Position numbers and translations under genes: made by a program. From NCBI GenBank assembly GCA_017473345.1, contig JAFULL010000002.1, positions 1-38,872 on the forward strand: a stretch of 38,872 nt of DNA, in the 5' to 3' direction. The stretch's first letter is position 1; each line of letters begins with the position of its first letter. Origin of the DNA: Clostridia bacterium (GTDB lineage Bacteria > Bacillota > Clostridia > Christensenellales > Aristaeellaceae). Positions 1 to 5,981 of the stretch are shown piece by piece. A model generated the notes under the pieces. That model ran no database searches. It saw only the letters and a program-made list of their open reading frames with translations, and was not told where the DNA came from.

Positions 1-1402
1 CCCAGGCTTCAGCCTTCTTGGCAGCAGCTTCTTCGCGGACAACAGCGCGGCGGCTGGCCACGATGCGGCGCTTCTGCTCATCCATTTCGATGATCTTGAG
101 CTTGAGGGTCTGGCCCACGAACTCGCCGATCTTCTCAACGTAGCGGTTGGAGATCTGGGAGGCAGGCACAAACGCACGAATGCCGTTCACGGTGCAGATC
201 AGGCCGCCCTTGACGACTTCCTTGCCCACGCCTTCAACGTACTCGTTGTTGTTGTACTTCTCGACAAGCTCGGCGAAAGCCTTGCGGTTGAGAATGTTGC
301 GCTGGCTCAGCAGCACATTGCCCTCACCGTCGTTGACCTTGACGACTTCGACTTCGATCTCGTCGCCCATTTCAACATTCTCGGTAACCAGGTCTTCGCG
401 CTTGATCAGTCCGTCGCTCTTGTAGCCGATGTTGACGCAAACTTCGTCCTCGGTGATCTGCACGACAGTGCCCTTCACGGTCTGTCCGGGCCTGATCTTG
501 ACCAGCGTCGCTTCCACGTCAGCCATAAAGCTGCTTTCCGCCTCCTCGGTGGTGAGCTGGTCCAATACTTCCTTGTCAGTCATACGTGTGACAACCTCCT
601 TAAGTGACCAATCCGGCGTACTCGCGCCGGCGGTTATTCCAATGGAATCAGAATGAATATTTGCAAAGCCCGGCGGTATGTCCGCCGCGCGCTCTACCAT
701 AAGGGTACGGCTGCAGATGCCCTTGCAGGTTTCATACAGCTTGCGGGTGTTGGCGCTGTTCATGCCGCCCACCACCAGCATCACGTCCACCTCGGCGCTC
801 AGCCTGCGTGCCTCGGACTGACGCAGCGCCGTTGCGGTGCAGATGGTGTCCTGCACGGTCAGTTCCTTCACGCGGTCGTTAAGCACCGGAAGGATCTCCT
901 CCCAGCGTTCATGGGGAAAGGTGGTCTGCGATACAGCCAACGCGCGCTCCATCTGCGGCAGCGCGGCCGCCTCGGAAACATCATGCACGGTGTATACCAT
1001 GCCCTGCGCACAGCCGATGGTGCCCACCACTTCAGGGTGGTCGCTCTGGCCGACCAGAATGACCGGCGAACCGTCGGCACTGTAATTGGCTACAAAATCA
1101 TGCAGCCTTTTGACGAACGGACAGGTGAGGTCGATCACTTCATCGGCCAGTTCGCAAAGCGCCTGTGTCACAGCAGGAGAAACACCGTGGCTGCGGATGA
1201 GCACCGTTTTGCTCCGCGCCTCTTCAACTGTGTTGATCACGGAAATGCCATGGGAGGCCAGCTTTTCGATCACTTCGGGGTTATGCGCCAGTTCACCGAA
1301 GGAAACAATGGTCTTTCCCTCTTCAGCGGCCTTTAGTGCCCCGTCTACCGCACGCCGCACGCCCATGCAAAAACCGGCGTGCCGCGCTACCGAAATCGGC
1401 AT
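1..1402 (-). CDS. ispH: IspH (HMBPP reductase) fused to ribosomal protein S1-like domains, 3' end cut by window
   Basis: One uninterrupted frame starts at an ATG at 1402 (AGGAGG just upstream) and runs off the left edge after about 467 codons. Residues 1-270 are IspH, the [4Fe-4S] enzyme that makes IPP and DMAPP in the last step of the MEP isoprenoid pathway. The three cluster cysteines are visible (C12 in FCMGV, C94 in TCPF, C188 in TICTAT), as are the HPE substrate motif (H122, E124) and the typical C-terminal TAGASTPDW. Without a stop the frame passes into M274 (TDKEVL) and at least two S1 RNA-binding repeats (GQTVKGTVVQI, then GLICTVNGIRAFVPASQI). IspH-S1 fusions are known in Clostridia. 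The gene lies 115 bp downstream of cmk-plsC, probably in the same operon. The end of the S1 part is not visible. Confidence 0.93.
   Translation of the reverse strand, partial: MPISVARHAGFCMGVRRAVDGALKAAEEGKTIVSFGELAHNPEVIEKLASHGISVINTVEEARSKTVLIRSHGVSPAVTQALCELADEVIDLTCPFVKRLHDFVANYSADGSPVILVGQSDHPEVVGTIGCAQGMVYTVHDVSEAAALPQMERALAVSQTTFPHERWEEILPVLNDRVKELTVQDTICTATALRQSEARRLSAEVDVMLVVGGMNSANTRKLYETCKGICSRTLMVERAADIPPGFANIHSDSIGITAGASTPDWSLKEVVTRMTDKEVLDQLTTEEAESSFMADVEATLVKIRPGQTVKGTVVQITEDEVCVNIGYKSDGLIKREDLVTENVEMGDEIEVEVVKVNDGEGNVLLSQRNILNRKAFAELVEKYNNNEYVEGVGKEVVKGGLICTVNGIRAFVPASQISNRYVEKIGEFVGQTLKLKIIEMDEQKRRIVASRRAVVREEAAAKKAEAW
581..601 (-). promoter_or_regulatory. Possible internal ribosome binding site for a free S1 protein
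   Basis: Inside the ispH-S1 frame, AAGGAGG (595-601) precedes an in-frame ATG (581-583, residue 274) by 11 nt, exactly at the junction between the IspH and S1 parts. Initiation here would yield S1 without IspH. The AAGGAGG also encodes the conserved Lys-Glu-Val end of IspH, so its presence may be coincidental. Confidence 0.4.
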
Positions 1403-1517
1403 AGATTCGTCCTCCTGAGCATATCATGATGCTTATTCGCCGTGCAAAACAAATTTCCCTTCTTTTTTGGCACAGAAAATCACATTTTTTTGCAGGCAAA
1501 CAAGGCAGGTGCTTCCA

Positions 1518-2822
1518 TCAGCGTCCTGCAAGGTATTTTTGATGCTCTTCAACCAGTTCACGGTACGCTTTGCTGATGCGCTCCATGGTCTGATCACAGG
1601 TTTCCTTGTTGATGCCGCCCGCAGCGATATCCTTCAGGGAAATGGGATCGCCAAAGTAGACATGTACTCGCTTAAACAGCGCAGGCTTGTCGGAAATGTA
1701 GGCCGGCAGCAGTCTGCAGCCGCTGCGCAGGGCGATCATGGAAACACCGCTTTCCATATCCTGCATCACGCCTTCCTTGTGGCGCGTGCCTTCGGGGAAG
1801 ATGCCCAGCACATGGCCGTCCTTGAGAGCCTTCAGACTGGCACGCACAGCGCCCATGTCCATATTGTGGCGGTCAACCGGAATGATTTTGATCTTTTCCA
1901 GAAGGAACTTCAGGATGGCGTTGTTCATCAGTTCCTTTTTGCTCATGAAACGGATGTTGTAGCGGAACACCGGATAGCCGATGAGCATGGGGTCGAACAT
2001 ATGGCTGTGATTGCCCAGAAGGATATAGGGCGCATCCAGCTGTGCACGCTCGAGGTGATGGTAGGTAACAGGCAGAACCGTTTTGAAAAGCAGGCCGAAC
2101 ACAGCGCGCACAAAGCGGTACAGGCCGTTTTTCTCCTCAGGCGGCGCGGGCTTTTTGCCCAGCTTCAGGTTGATACGGCGCAGCATATCCTCCACCACCT
2201 GCTCCTGGGTCATGTCGGACGAATCCAGAATCTGCGCATCCTCGGCCGGGCGCAGCGGATCAACCTTGCGGGTGGTGTCCTGCTCGTCACGGCGGATCAC
2301 ATCGGCAAGCACCTCTTCATACGTGGAGGGATCACCCTTCTTCTGCAGTTCATCAAAGCGGCGCTTGGCTCGCACTTCTGCAGAAGCGGTCAGATAAATC
2401 TTGATGGTGGCGTCAGGCAGAACGACCGTGCCGATGTCGCGGCCATCCAGCAGCATGCTCTGCTTTTTGGCCAGCGCCTGCTGCTGACGCACCATGGCCT
2501 TGCGCACACCGGCAAATTTTGAAGACGTGCTGGTGGCCATGCTGATCTCGGGCGTACGGATAAAGTCTGTCACATCCTGCCCGTCGATGATGGTGCGCTG
2601 TGAACCGTTTTCGTAGCACACTTCAGGCATCATTTTTTCAGTAAGCGCGGTCAGCGCCTGTTCGTCCTCCATGGAAATGCCCTGTTTGAGCGCATACCAT
2701 GCAAAGGCGCGGTACATAGCGCCTGTGTCCAGATGCAGAATGCCAAGGCGGCGGGCGACCTCGTCGGCCACGCTGCTTTTGCCAGCGCCTACCGGGCCGT
2801 CGACTGCGATGGTGTAAATCAT
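1518..2822 (-). CDS. cmk: Cytidylate kinase fused to 1-acylglycerol-3-phosphate acyltransferase (Cmk-PlsC)
   Basis: A 434-residue protein with two complete domains. Residues 1-220 are CMP/dCMP kinase: P-loop GPVGAGKSS (9-17), LDTGAMYRA, and the LLDGRDIGTVV substrate segment. It phosphorylates CMP/dCMP for nucleotide recycling. Residues 235-434 are a PlsC-type acyltransferase with the catalytic NHSHMFD (HX4D, H272/D277) and FPEGTR (342-347), which converts lysophosphatidic to phosphatidic acid at the membrane. A short linker rich in Pro and Glu (KKPAPPEEKNG) joins them. In many Clostridia cmk, plsC and ispH/S1 are adjacent separate genes; here the first two form one continuous frame. Start: ATG preceded by GAAAGAGGG. 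Confidence 0.93.
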   Translation of the reverse strand: MIYTIAVDGPVGAGKSSVADEVARRLGILHLDTGAMYRAFAWYALKQGISMEDEQALTALTEKMMPEVCYENGSQRTIIDGQDVTDFIRTPEISMATSTSSKFAGVRKAMVRQQQALAKKQSMLLDGRDIGTVVLPDATIKIYLTASAEVRAKRRFDELQKKGDPSTYEEVLADVIRRDEQDTTRKVDPLRPAEDAQILDSSDMTQEQVVEDMLRRINLKLGKKPAPPEEKNGLYRFVRAVFGLLFKTVLPVTYHHLERAQLDAPYILLGNHSHMFDPMLIGYPVFRYNIRFMSKKELMNNAILKFLLEKIKIIPVDRHNMDMGAVRASLKALKDGHVLGIFPEGTRHKEGVMQDMESGVSMIALRSGCRLLPAYISDKPALFKRVHVYFGDPISLKDIAAGGINKETCDQTMERISKAYRELVEEHQKYLAGR

Positions 2823-2864
2823 GCGTGTATCCCTCTTTCAAGCTTGATGGAATAAGCAACTGTT

Positions 2865-2893
2865 ATTATATCATGGCTTGCGTCGTTATGCAA
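2865..2893 (-). promoter_or_regulatory. Promoter of the cmk-plsC / ispH-S1 operon
   Basis: On the minus strand TTGCAT (2888-2893) and TATAAT (2865-2870) are separated by 17 bp, about 43 bp before the cmk start codon. The promoter lies just downstream of the 6S RNA terminator, so the operon has its own start. Confidence 0.7.
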
Positions 2894-2898
2894 AGACA

Positions 2899-2930
2899 TA
2901 AAAAAAGAGCCCCTGTGCGGGCTTTCTCTT
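2899..2930 (-). terminator. Intrinsic terminator of the 6S RNA gene
   Basis: On the minus strand an AGCCC/GGGCT stem (2908-2923) with a 6-nt loop is followed by a run of T residues (2901-2906). It directly follows the closing stem of the 6S RNA. Confidence 0.75.
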
Positions 2931-3120
2931 GAGGACCCGAAGTGCCGCTGTACCCGTTTTTTCACCCGCTTTGTTAAGCAGGCCGGTTGCTCTACCATGG
3001 CTCTCTGCCTTCCCCTGGCGCTGCAGGCAGCGGGGGCATGACATCCAGCCAACGAACGCGAGCTCCGTTTTAGAAAATGTGGGTAAAAACAAGGCCCTGG
3101 CGCACACTTCAGGATGCTCT
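2931..3120 (-). ncRNA. ssrS: 6S RNA (regulator of housekeeping RNA polymerase)
   Basis: This stretch between fucO and cmk has no credible reading frame but has a consensus promoter and a terminator about 190 nt apart, the size of 6S RNA. The ends pair in a closing stem: CCTGAAGTG near the 5' end with CACTTCGGG near the 3' end. The surrounding sequence (TCCTGAAGTGTGCGC and GCGGCACTTCGGGTCC) follows the pattern of the E. coli 6S closing stem. Further inside, CTTGTTTTT can pair with AAAAACGGG, leaving a long interrupted rod with internal bulges. 6S RNA mimics an open promoter and traps the housekeeping sigma holoenzyme in stationary phase. Ends are estimated from the promoter and terminator; identity rests on pattern recognition, not a covariance search. 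Confidence 0.8.
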
Positions 3121-3126
3121 GTGGAT

Positions 3127-3155
3127 ATTATAGATGGTCGCCTGCGCACTGTCAA
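3127..3155 (-). promoter_or_regulatory. Consensus promoter of the 6S RNA gene
   Basis: On the minus strand TTGACA (3150-3155) and TATAAT (3127-3132) are 17 bp apart, both perfect consensus. This predicts an RNA 5' end near 3120. Confidence 0.85.
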
Positions 3156-3234
3156 GCGGGACAATTTGGCGAAGGTTGCGACCGTACAAGCGTATTGTTG
3201 CCGTCTGCGTCAAAAATCACGCAGGAAAAAAGCA

Positions 3235-3263
3235 GCAAAAAAGCCCCGTCCGAAAACGGGGCT
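3235..3263 (-). terminator. Terminator downstream of fucO
   Basis: On the minus strand AGCCCCGT/ACGGGGCT (3242-3263, 6-nt loop) is followed by six T residues, eight bases after the fucO stop. It separates fucO transcription from the 6S RNA gene. Confidence 0.85.
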
Positions 3264-3270
3264 GGTTGGA

Positions 3271-4419
3271 TTACAGCAGCTTGCGGTACAGCGCGGCGAT
3301 CTCTTCCACAGAGGTATCGCGCGGGTTGCCGGGACGGCATGCGTCGGCATAGGCGCTTTCGGAGAGGAACTGAACGTCCTCGTCCTTAACGATCTGCTTA
3401 AGGTCGGCGGGGATGCCCACGTCGGCGCTCAGCTTGCGCACAGCTTCAACAGCAGCCTTGCGGTACTCTTCCTGAGACATGGCGTCGGTGCCTTCCACGC
3501 CCATGGCCTTGGCGATATCGCGGTACTTTTCGCCGGTGCATTCAGCGTTGTATTCCATGATGGTGGGCAGCAGGATGGCATTGGCCACACCGTGGGGAGT
3601 ATCATACAGAGCGCCCAGGCCATGTGCCATGGAGTGCACGATGCCCAGACCCACATTGCTGAAGCCCATACCGGCCACATACTGCGCAAGCGCCATGCCT
3701 TCACGTCCCTCGGCGGTGTTTTCCACAGCGCCGCGCAGGTGCCTGGCAATCAGTTCGAGGGCCTTGAGGTGGAACATATCACTCATTTCCCAGGCACCCT
3801 TGGTGATATAGCCCTCGATGGCATGGGTCAGCGCGTCCATACCAGTGGCGGCGGTCAGGCCCTTGGGCATGGTGGACATCATGTCGGGGTCGACCACGGC
3901 GATCTCGGGGATATCGTTGGTGTCAACGCACACGAACTTGCGCTTCTTTTCCACGTCGGTGATGACGTAGTTGATGGTTACTTCCGCAGCGGTGCCGGCG
4001 GTAGTGGGCACGGCGATGGTGAACACAGCGTGATTCTTGGTGGGGGCCACGCCTTCCAGAGAGCGCACGTCGGCGTACTCCGGGTTGTTGATGATAATGC
4101 CCACGCCCTTGGCGGTATCCATAGCGGAGCCGCCGCCGATGGTCACGATGCAGTCAGCCTGTGCAGCCTTGTAGGCCGCAACGCCGCTTTGCACGTTTTC
4201 GATAGTGGGGTTGGGCTTGATGTCGGAATACACTTCATAGGCGATATTCGCCTCATCCAGCAGAGCCGTTACCTTGCCGGAAACGCCGAACTTGACCAGA
4301 TCGGGGTCGGTGCAGACAAACACCTTCTGGTGGCCGCGCGCCTTAATGATGCCGGGGATCTCGGCGATCGCGCCCTTGCCGTGATAGGAGATGGTATTGA
4401 GAACGATACGGTTGGCCAT
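3271..4419 (-). CDS. fucO: Lactaldehyde reductase / iron-containing alcohol dehydrogenase (FucO-like)
   Basis: A 382-residue group III iron-dependent alcohol dehydrogenase, the same length as FucO of E. coli. FucO reduces L-lactaldehyde to 1,2-propanediol with NADH during anaerobic fucose/rhamnose use. The nucleotide motif GGGSAMD (95-101) and the metal ligands D195, H199, H262 and H276 are all present, offset by one from E. coli FucO. The N terminus MANRIVLN is typical for FucO, and the start at 4419 has AGGAGG at the right distance; a longer frame upstream crosses the promoter and is not used. It is monocistronic, with its own promoter and terminator. The true substrate could be another short-chain aldehyde, as no fucose genes are nearby. 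Confidence 0.88.
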   Translation of the reverse strand: MANRIVLNTISYHGKGAIAEIPGIIKARGHQKVFVCTDPDLVKFGVSGKVTALLDEANIAYEVYSDIKPNPTIENVQSGVAAYKAAQADCIVTIGGGSAMDTAKGVGIIINNPEYADVRSLEGVAPTKNHAVFTIAVPTTAGTAAEVTINYVITDVEKKRKFVCVDTNDIPEIAVVDPDMMSTMPKGLTAATGMDALTHAIEGYITKGAWEMSDMFHLKALELIARHLRGAVENTAEGREGMALAQYVAGMGFSNVGLGIVHSMAHGLGALYDTPHGVANAILLPTIMEYNAECTGEKYRDIAKAMGVEGTDAMSQEEYRKAAVEAVRKLSADVGIPADLKQIVKDEDVQFLSESAYADACRPGNPRDTSVEEIAALYRKLL

Positions 4420-4454
4420 GGTGGGGTTCCTCCTTATATCCTTCAAATACGCAA

Positions 4455-4487
4455 TAACCGGACAGGAAAAGGTTTCCCGTCCGGTTA
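4455..4487 (-). promoter_or_regulatory. Palindrome at the 5' end of the fucO transcript
   Basis: Imperfect inverted repeat with 14-base arms (TAACCGGAC and GGAAA paired with TTTCC and GTCCGGTTA, one internal mismatch) and a 3-nt loop. It starts just downstream of the -10 box, so it covers the likely transcription start. It may be a repressor operator or a stabilising 5' mRNA hairpin. It is not a terminator, because no T run follows. Confidence 0.55.
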
Positions 4488-4489
4488 TG

Positions 4490-4518
4490 AAGATAGCACT
4501 TTGTTTATTTTTTGTCAA
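4490..4518 (-). promoter_or_regulatory. fucO promoter
   Basis: On the minus strand TTGACA (4513-4518) and TATCTT (4490-4495) are 17 bp apart. The predicted start, near 4484, lies within the palindrome that follows. Confidence 0.7.
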
Positions 4519-4600
4519 TCTTTAAAAAACCACACATACTTATACAGTATTCTGCCAATGGATACGCACTAACCGTTTCGGTCAATTCTTTTGAGACAGA

Positions 4601-4723
4601 TCAGGTTTTACGATAAGTACCTCCGCAACTGCACTTATCACTCAAACTCTTAACATAATCTGCCACTAAAACTTTCTTCATGTCACCACATTTATCACAT
4701 TTGAACCATCCATCGTTTGCCAT
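4601..4723 (-). CDS. Small zinc-ribbon-like protein (40 aa)
   Basis: An ATG at 4723 preceded by GAGGAGGAG opens a 40-residue frame: it begins MANDGWFKCDKCGD and ends CSCGGTYRKT. The CxxCG knuckle near the start and the CxCGG knuckle near the end form a four-cysteine zinc-ribbon pattern. The ribosome binding site is excellent, which argues for a real gene despite the size. It is the last gene of the operon that begins at 5424. Function unknown; small zinc ribbons often bind nucleic acid or act as adaptor subunits. Confidence 0.75.
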   Translation of the reverse strand: MANDGWFKCDKCGDMKKVLVADYVKSLSDKCSCGGTYRKT

Positions 4724-4743
4724 TTTCAATCTCCTCCTCACAG

Positions 4744-4866
4744 TTATTTTTCTTCAAATTCTGGACAACTGGACGTTGAACTGACTTTTATTCCCTTGAT
4801 CACACAGTAGCCACTTAATGTACAGTGGCGGCAATCCATACATCTTCTCTTGGGATCATAGCCCAT
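4744..4866 (-). CDS. Small cysteine-rich protein (40 aa)
   Basis: A 40-residue frame starting at ATG 4866, six bases after the stop of the preceding small gene; AAAGGAA within that upstream gene can serve as ribosome binding site. The protein has CMDCRHC near the start, a single Cys in the middle (SGYC) and one near the end (SSCPEF), five cysteines in all, so a metal-binding fold is likely. The spacing to both neighbours is that of an operon. No family recognised. Confidence 0.65.
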   Translation of the reverse strand: MGYDPKRRCMDCRHCTLSGYCVIKGIKVSSTSSCPEFEEK

Positions 4867-4871
4867 TTGAA

Positions 4872-4979
4872 TCATTCCTTTATTTTAACAATTGTACCGC
4901 AACATTGGCAGACATAAGTAACCACATTGCCATTGCGACAACTTTCTCTGCAAACGAAACCGCAATCAGGACAATCCAT
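4872..4979 (-). CDS. Small zinc-ribbon-like protein (35 aa)
   Basis: A 35-residue frame from ATG 4979, with AGGTGAG upstream, 16 bp after the stop of the 142-residue gene. It begins MDCPDCGFVC and carries a second knuckle CQCCGT near the end, a compact rubredoxin/zinc-ribbon arrangement of paired cysteines. It is one of three consecutive tiny cysteine-rich genes. Function unknown. Confidence 0.68.
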   Translation of the reverse strand: MDCPDCGFVCRESCRNGNVVTYVCQCCGTIVKIKE

Positions 4980-4995
4980 CTTTTTCTCACCTCGC

Positions 4996-5424
4996 TTAGT
5001 CGTGAAAAGATTCCCATATCTTTTTTAAAGTATTATAGAAAGCACTTTCGGCTTTGTATTCAATTTCATACTGGTTTCCATGCAAAAACCGGCTGAGTTT
5101 CCCGCCGTACTGTATCTTGCTCTCTAAGCGACTGACGCCTTTTCTGAAAAGCTCAATATACGTACGAGTGCTGTCTGTTGTCAGCATAATGCAGTATTGA
5201 TAATAATCACTCTTATGTTCAGGATGACTGATTACAAGACAGGGATATACTTTTTTTCGAATCATACCACCGGACGTGATCTGATTTTCTTCCACATCAA
5301 TATAAATGCCCTTTTCCTGAGCAGCATCATAGAGTGCTTTTTTCAGCGCGTCTAACGTCGTACCATTTTGCAAAATAATACGAGAAGTATCTTCGATGTC
5401 TGTCAGCATCTTATACTCAATCAC
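4996..5424 (-). CDS. Hypothetical protein, first gene of the zinc-ribbon operon (142 aa)
   Basis: A 142-residue soluble protein starting with GTG at 5424, with GGGGAG seven bases upstream. No signal peptide or membrane segment is visible. It looks like a mixed alpha/beta domain (ILQNGTTLDALKKALYDAAQ, then KVYPCLVISHP). I do not recognise the family. It is the promoter-proximal gene of a four-gene operon with three tiny cysteine-rich proteins and faces a divergent XRE regulator. Base composition is clearly more AT-rich than the flanking genes, which suggests the block arrived by transfer. Confidence 0.75.
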   Translation of the reverse strand: MIEYKMLTDIEDTSRIILQNGTTLDALKKALYDAAQEKGIYIDVEENQITSGGMIRKKVYPCLVISHPEHKSDYYQYCIMLTTDSTRTYIELFRKGVSRLESKIQYGGKLSRFLHGNQYEIEYKAESAFYNTLKKIWESFHD

Positions 5425-5446
5425 AATAACTCCCCTTTTCTACTTT

Positions 5447-5464
5447 TAAGATAGATTAATCTTA
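5447..5464 (-). promoter_or_regulatory. Operator-like palindrome on the zinc-ribbon operon promoter
   Basis: TAAGAT and ATCTTA are arranged as a perfect inverted repeat with a 6-bp spacer. It begins at the -10 box and covers the predicted transcription start, the classic place for a repressor site. The divergent XRE protein is the obvious candidate ligand (inference). Confidence 0.55.
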
Positions 5465-5491
5465 TTATAACGCGAATTATTCTTATGTCAA
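5464..5491 (-). promoter_or_regulatory. Consensus promoter of the zinc-ribbon operon
   Basis: On the minus strand TTGACA (5486-5491) and TATAAT (5464-5469), both perfect, are separated by 16 bp, 40 bp upstream of the GTG start. Confidence 0.8.
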
Positions 5492-5517
5492 GTTTATTAT
5501 TCTACTTTAAAGCTGTT

Positions 5518-5545
5518 TTGTATCGATTATCAAAAAAAGTATCAT
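5518..5545 (+). promoter_or_regulatory. Possible promoter of the XRE regulator
   Basis: TTGTAT (5518-5523) and TATCAT (5540-5545) with a 16-bp spacer lie about 35 bp before the start codon. A weak match in an AT-rich intergenic region. Confidence 0.35.
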
Positions 5546-5580
5546 CATATATATCAATGTATTATTAAGGAGCCGAAACT

Positions 5581-5913
5581 GTGGAGATCGACTATAAAGA
5601 AATTGGCCGTCGAATTGCTGCACGCAGACGTACGCTGCATCTAAAGCAATCTGAAGTGTGTGAACGGTGTGATATAAATGATAAGTATTTGTCCGCCATC
5701 GAATGTGCCCGTTCCATCCCCAGTATTGAAGTGTTGTTGCGTATTTGTGATGCGTTGGAAACAACACCTGATACCATTTTATTAGGTGTTCGACGAAACA
5801 GTGATCACCATCTGCGTAGTGAACTGACTGAAGTTCTGCAAATGCTTTCTGATCAGCAACTGACCCATGTTCTCTCGTTTGCAAAATGGTTGTTTGCTCA
5901 AAATGAACTTTAA
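5581..5913 (+). CDS. XRE-family helix-turn-helix transcriptional regulator
   Basis: A 110-residue protein starting with GTG at 5581, with AAGGAG nine bases upstream. Residues 7-65 form a Cro/C1-type helix-turn-helix (IGRRIAARRRTLHLKQSEV, then DINDKYLSAIECARSIPSI). The C-terminal 35 residues are a helical tail, probably for dimerisation. It is divergent from the zinc-ribbon operon, 157 bp apart, and the palindrome over that operon's promoter is its likely target. A strong terminator follows, so it is monocistronic. Confidence 0.85.
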   Translation: MEIDYKEIGRRIAARRRTLHLKQSEVCERCDINDKYLSAIECARSIPSIEVLLRICDALETTPDTILLGVRRNSDHHLRSELTEVLQMLSDQQLTHVLSFAKWLFAQNEL

Positions 5914-5920
5914 TTCTATT

Positions 5921-5976
5921 AAACAACAGACGTCCTGTTCCACGCGCTTTAGGAACAGAACGTCTGTTGTTTTTTT
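5921..5976 (+). terminator. Terminator of the XRE gene
   Basis: A stem of ACAACAGACGT paired with ACGTCTGTTGT and an upper CTGTTCC/GGAACAG, with one mismatch between, followed by a T run. It ends just before the convergent RCC1-repeat gene, which may share it. Confidence 0.85.
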
Positions 5977-5981
5977 CAATG

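Noticed and set aside
2929..4572. Plus-strand frame across the 6S RNA and fucO
   Set aside because: Antisense to fucO and to the 6S RNA, with no start signal and a His/Gly-rich shadow translation.
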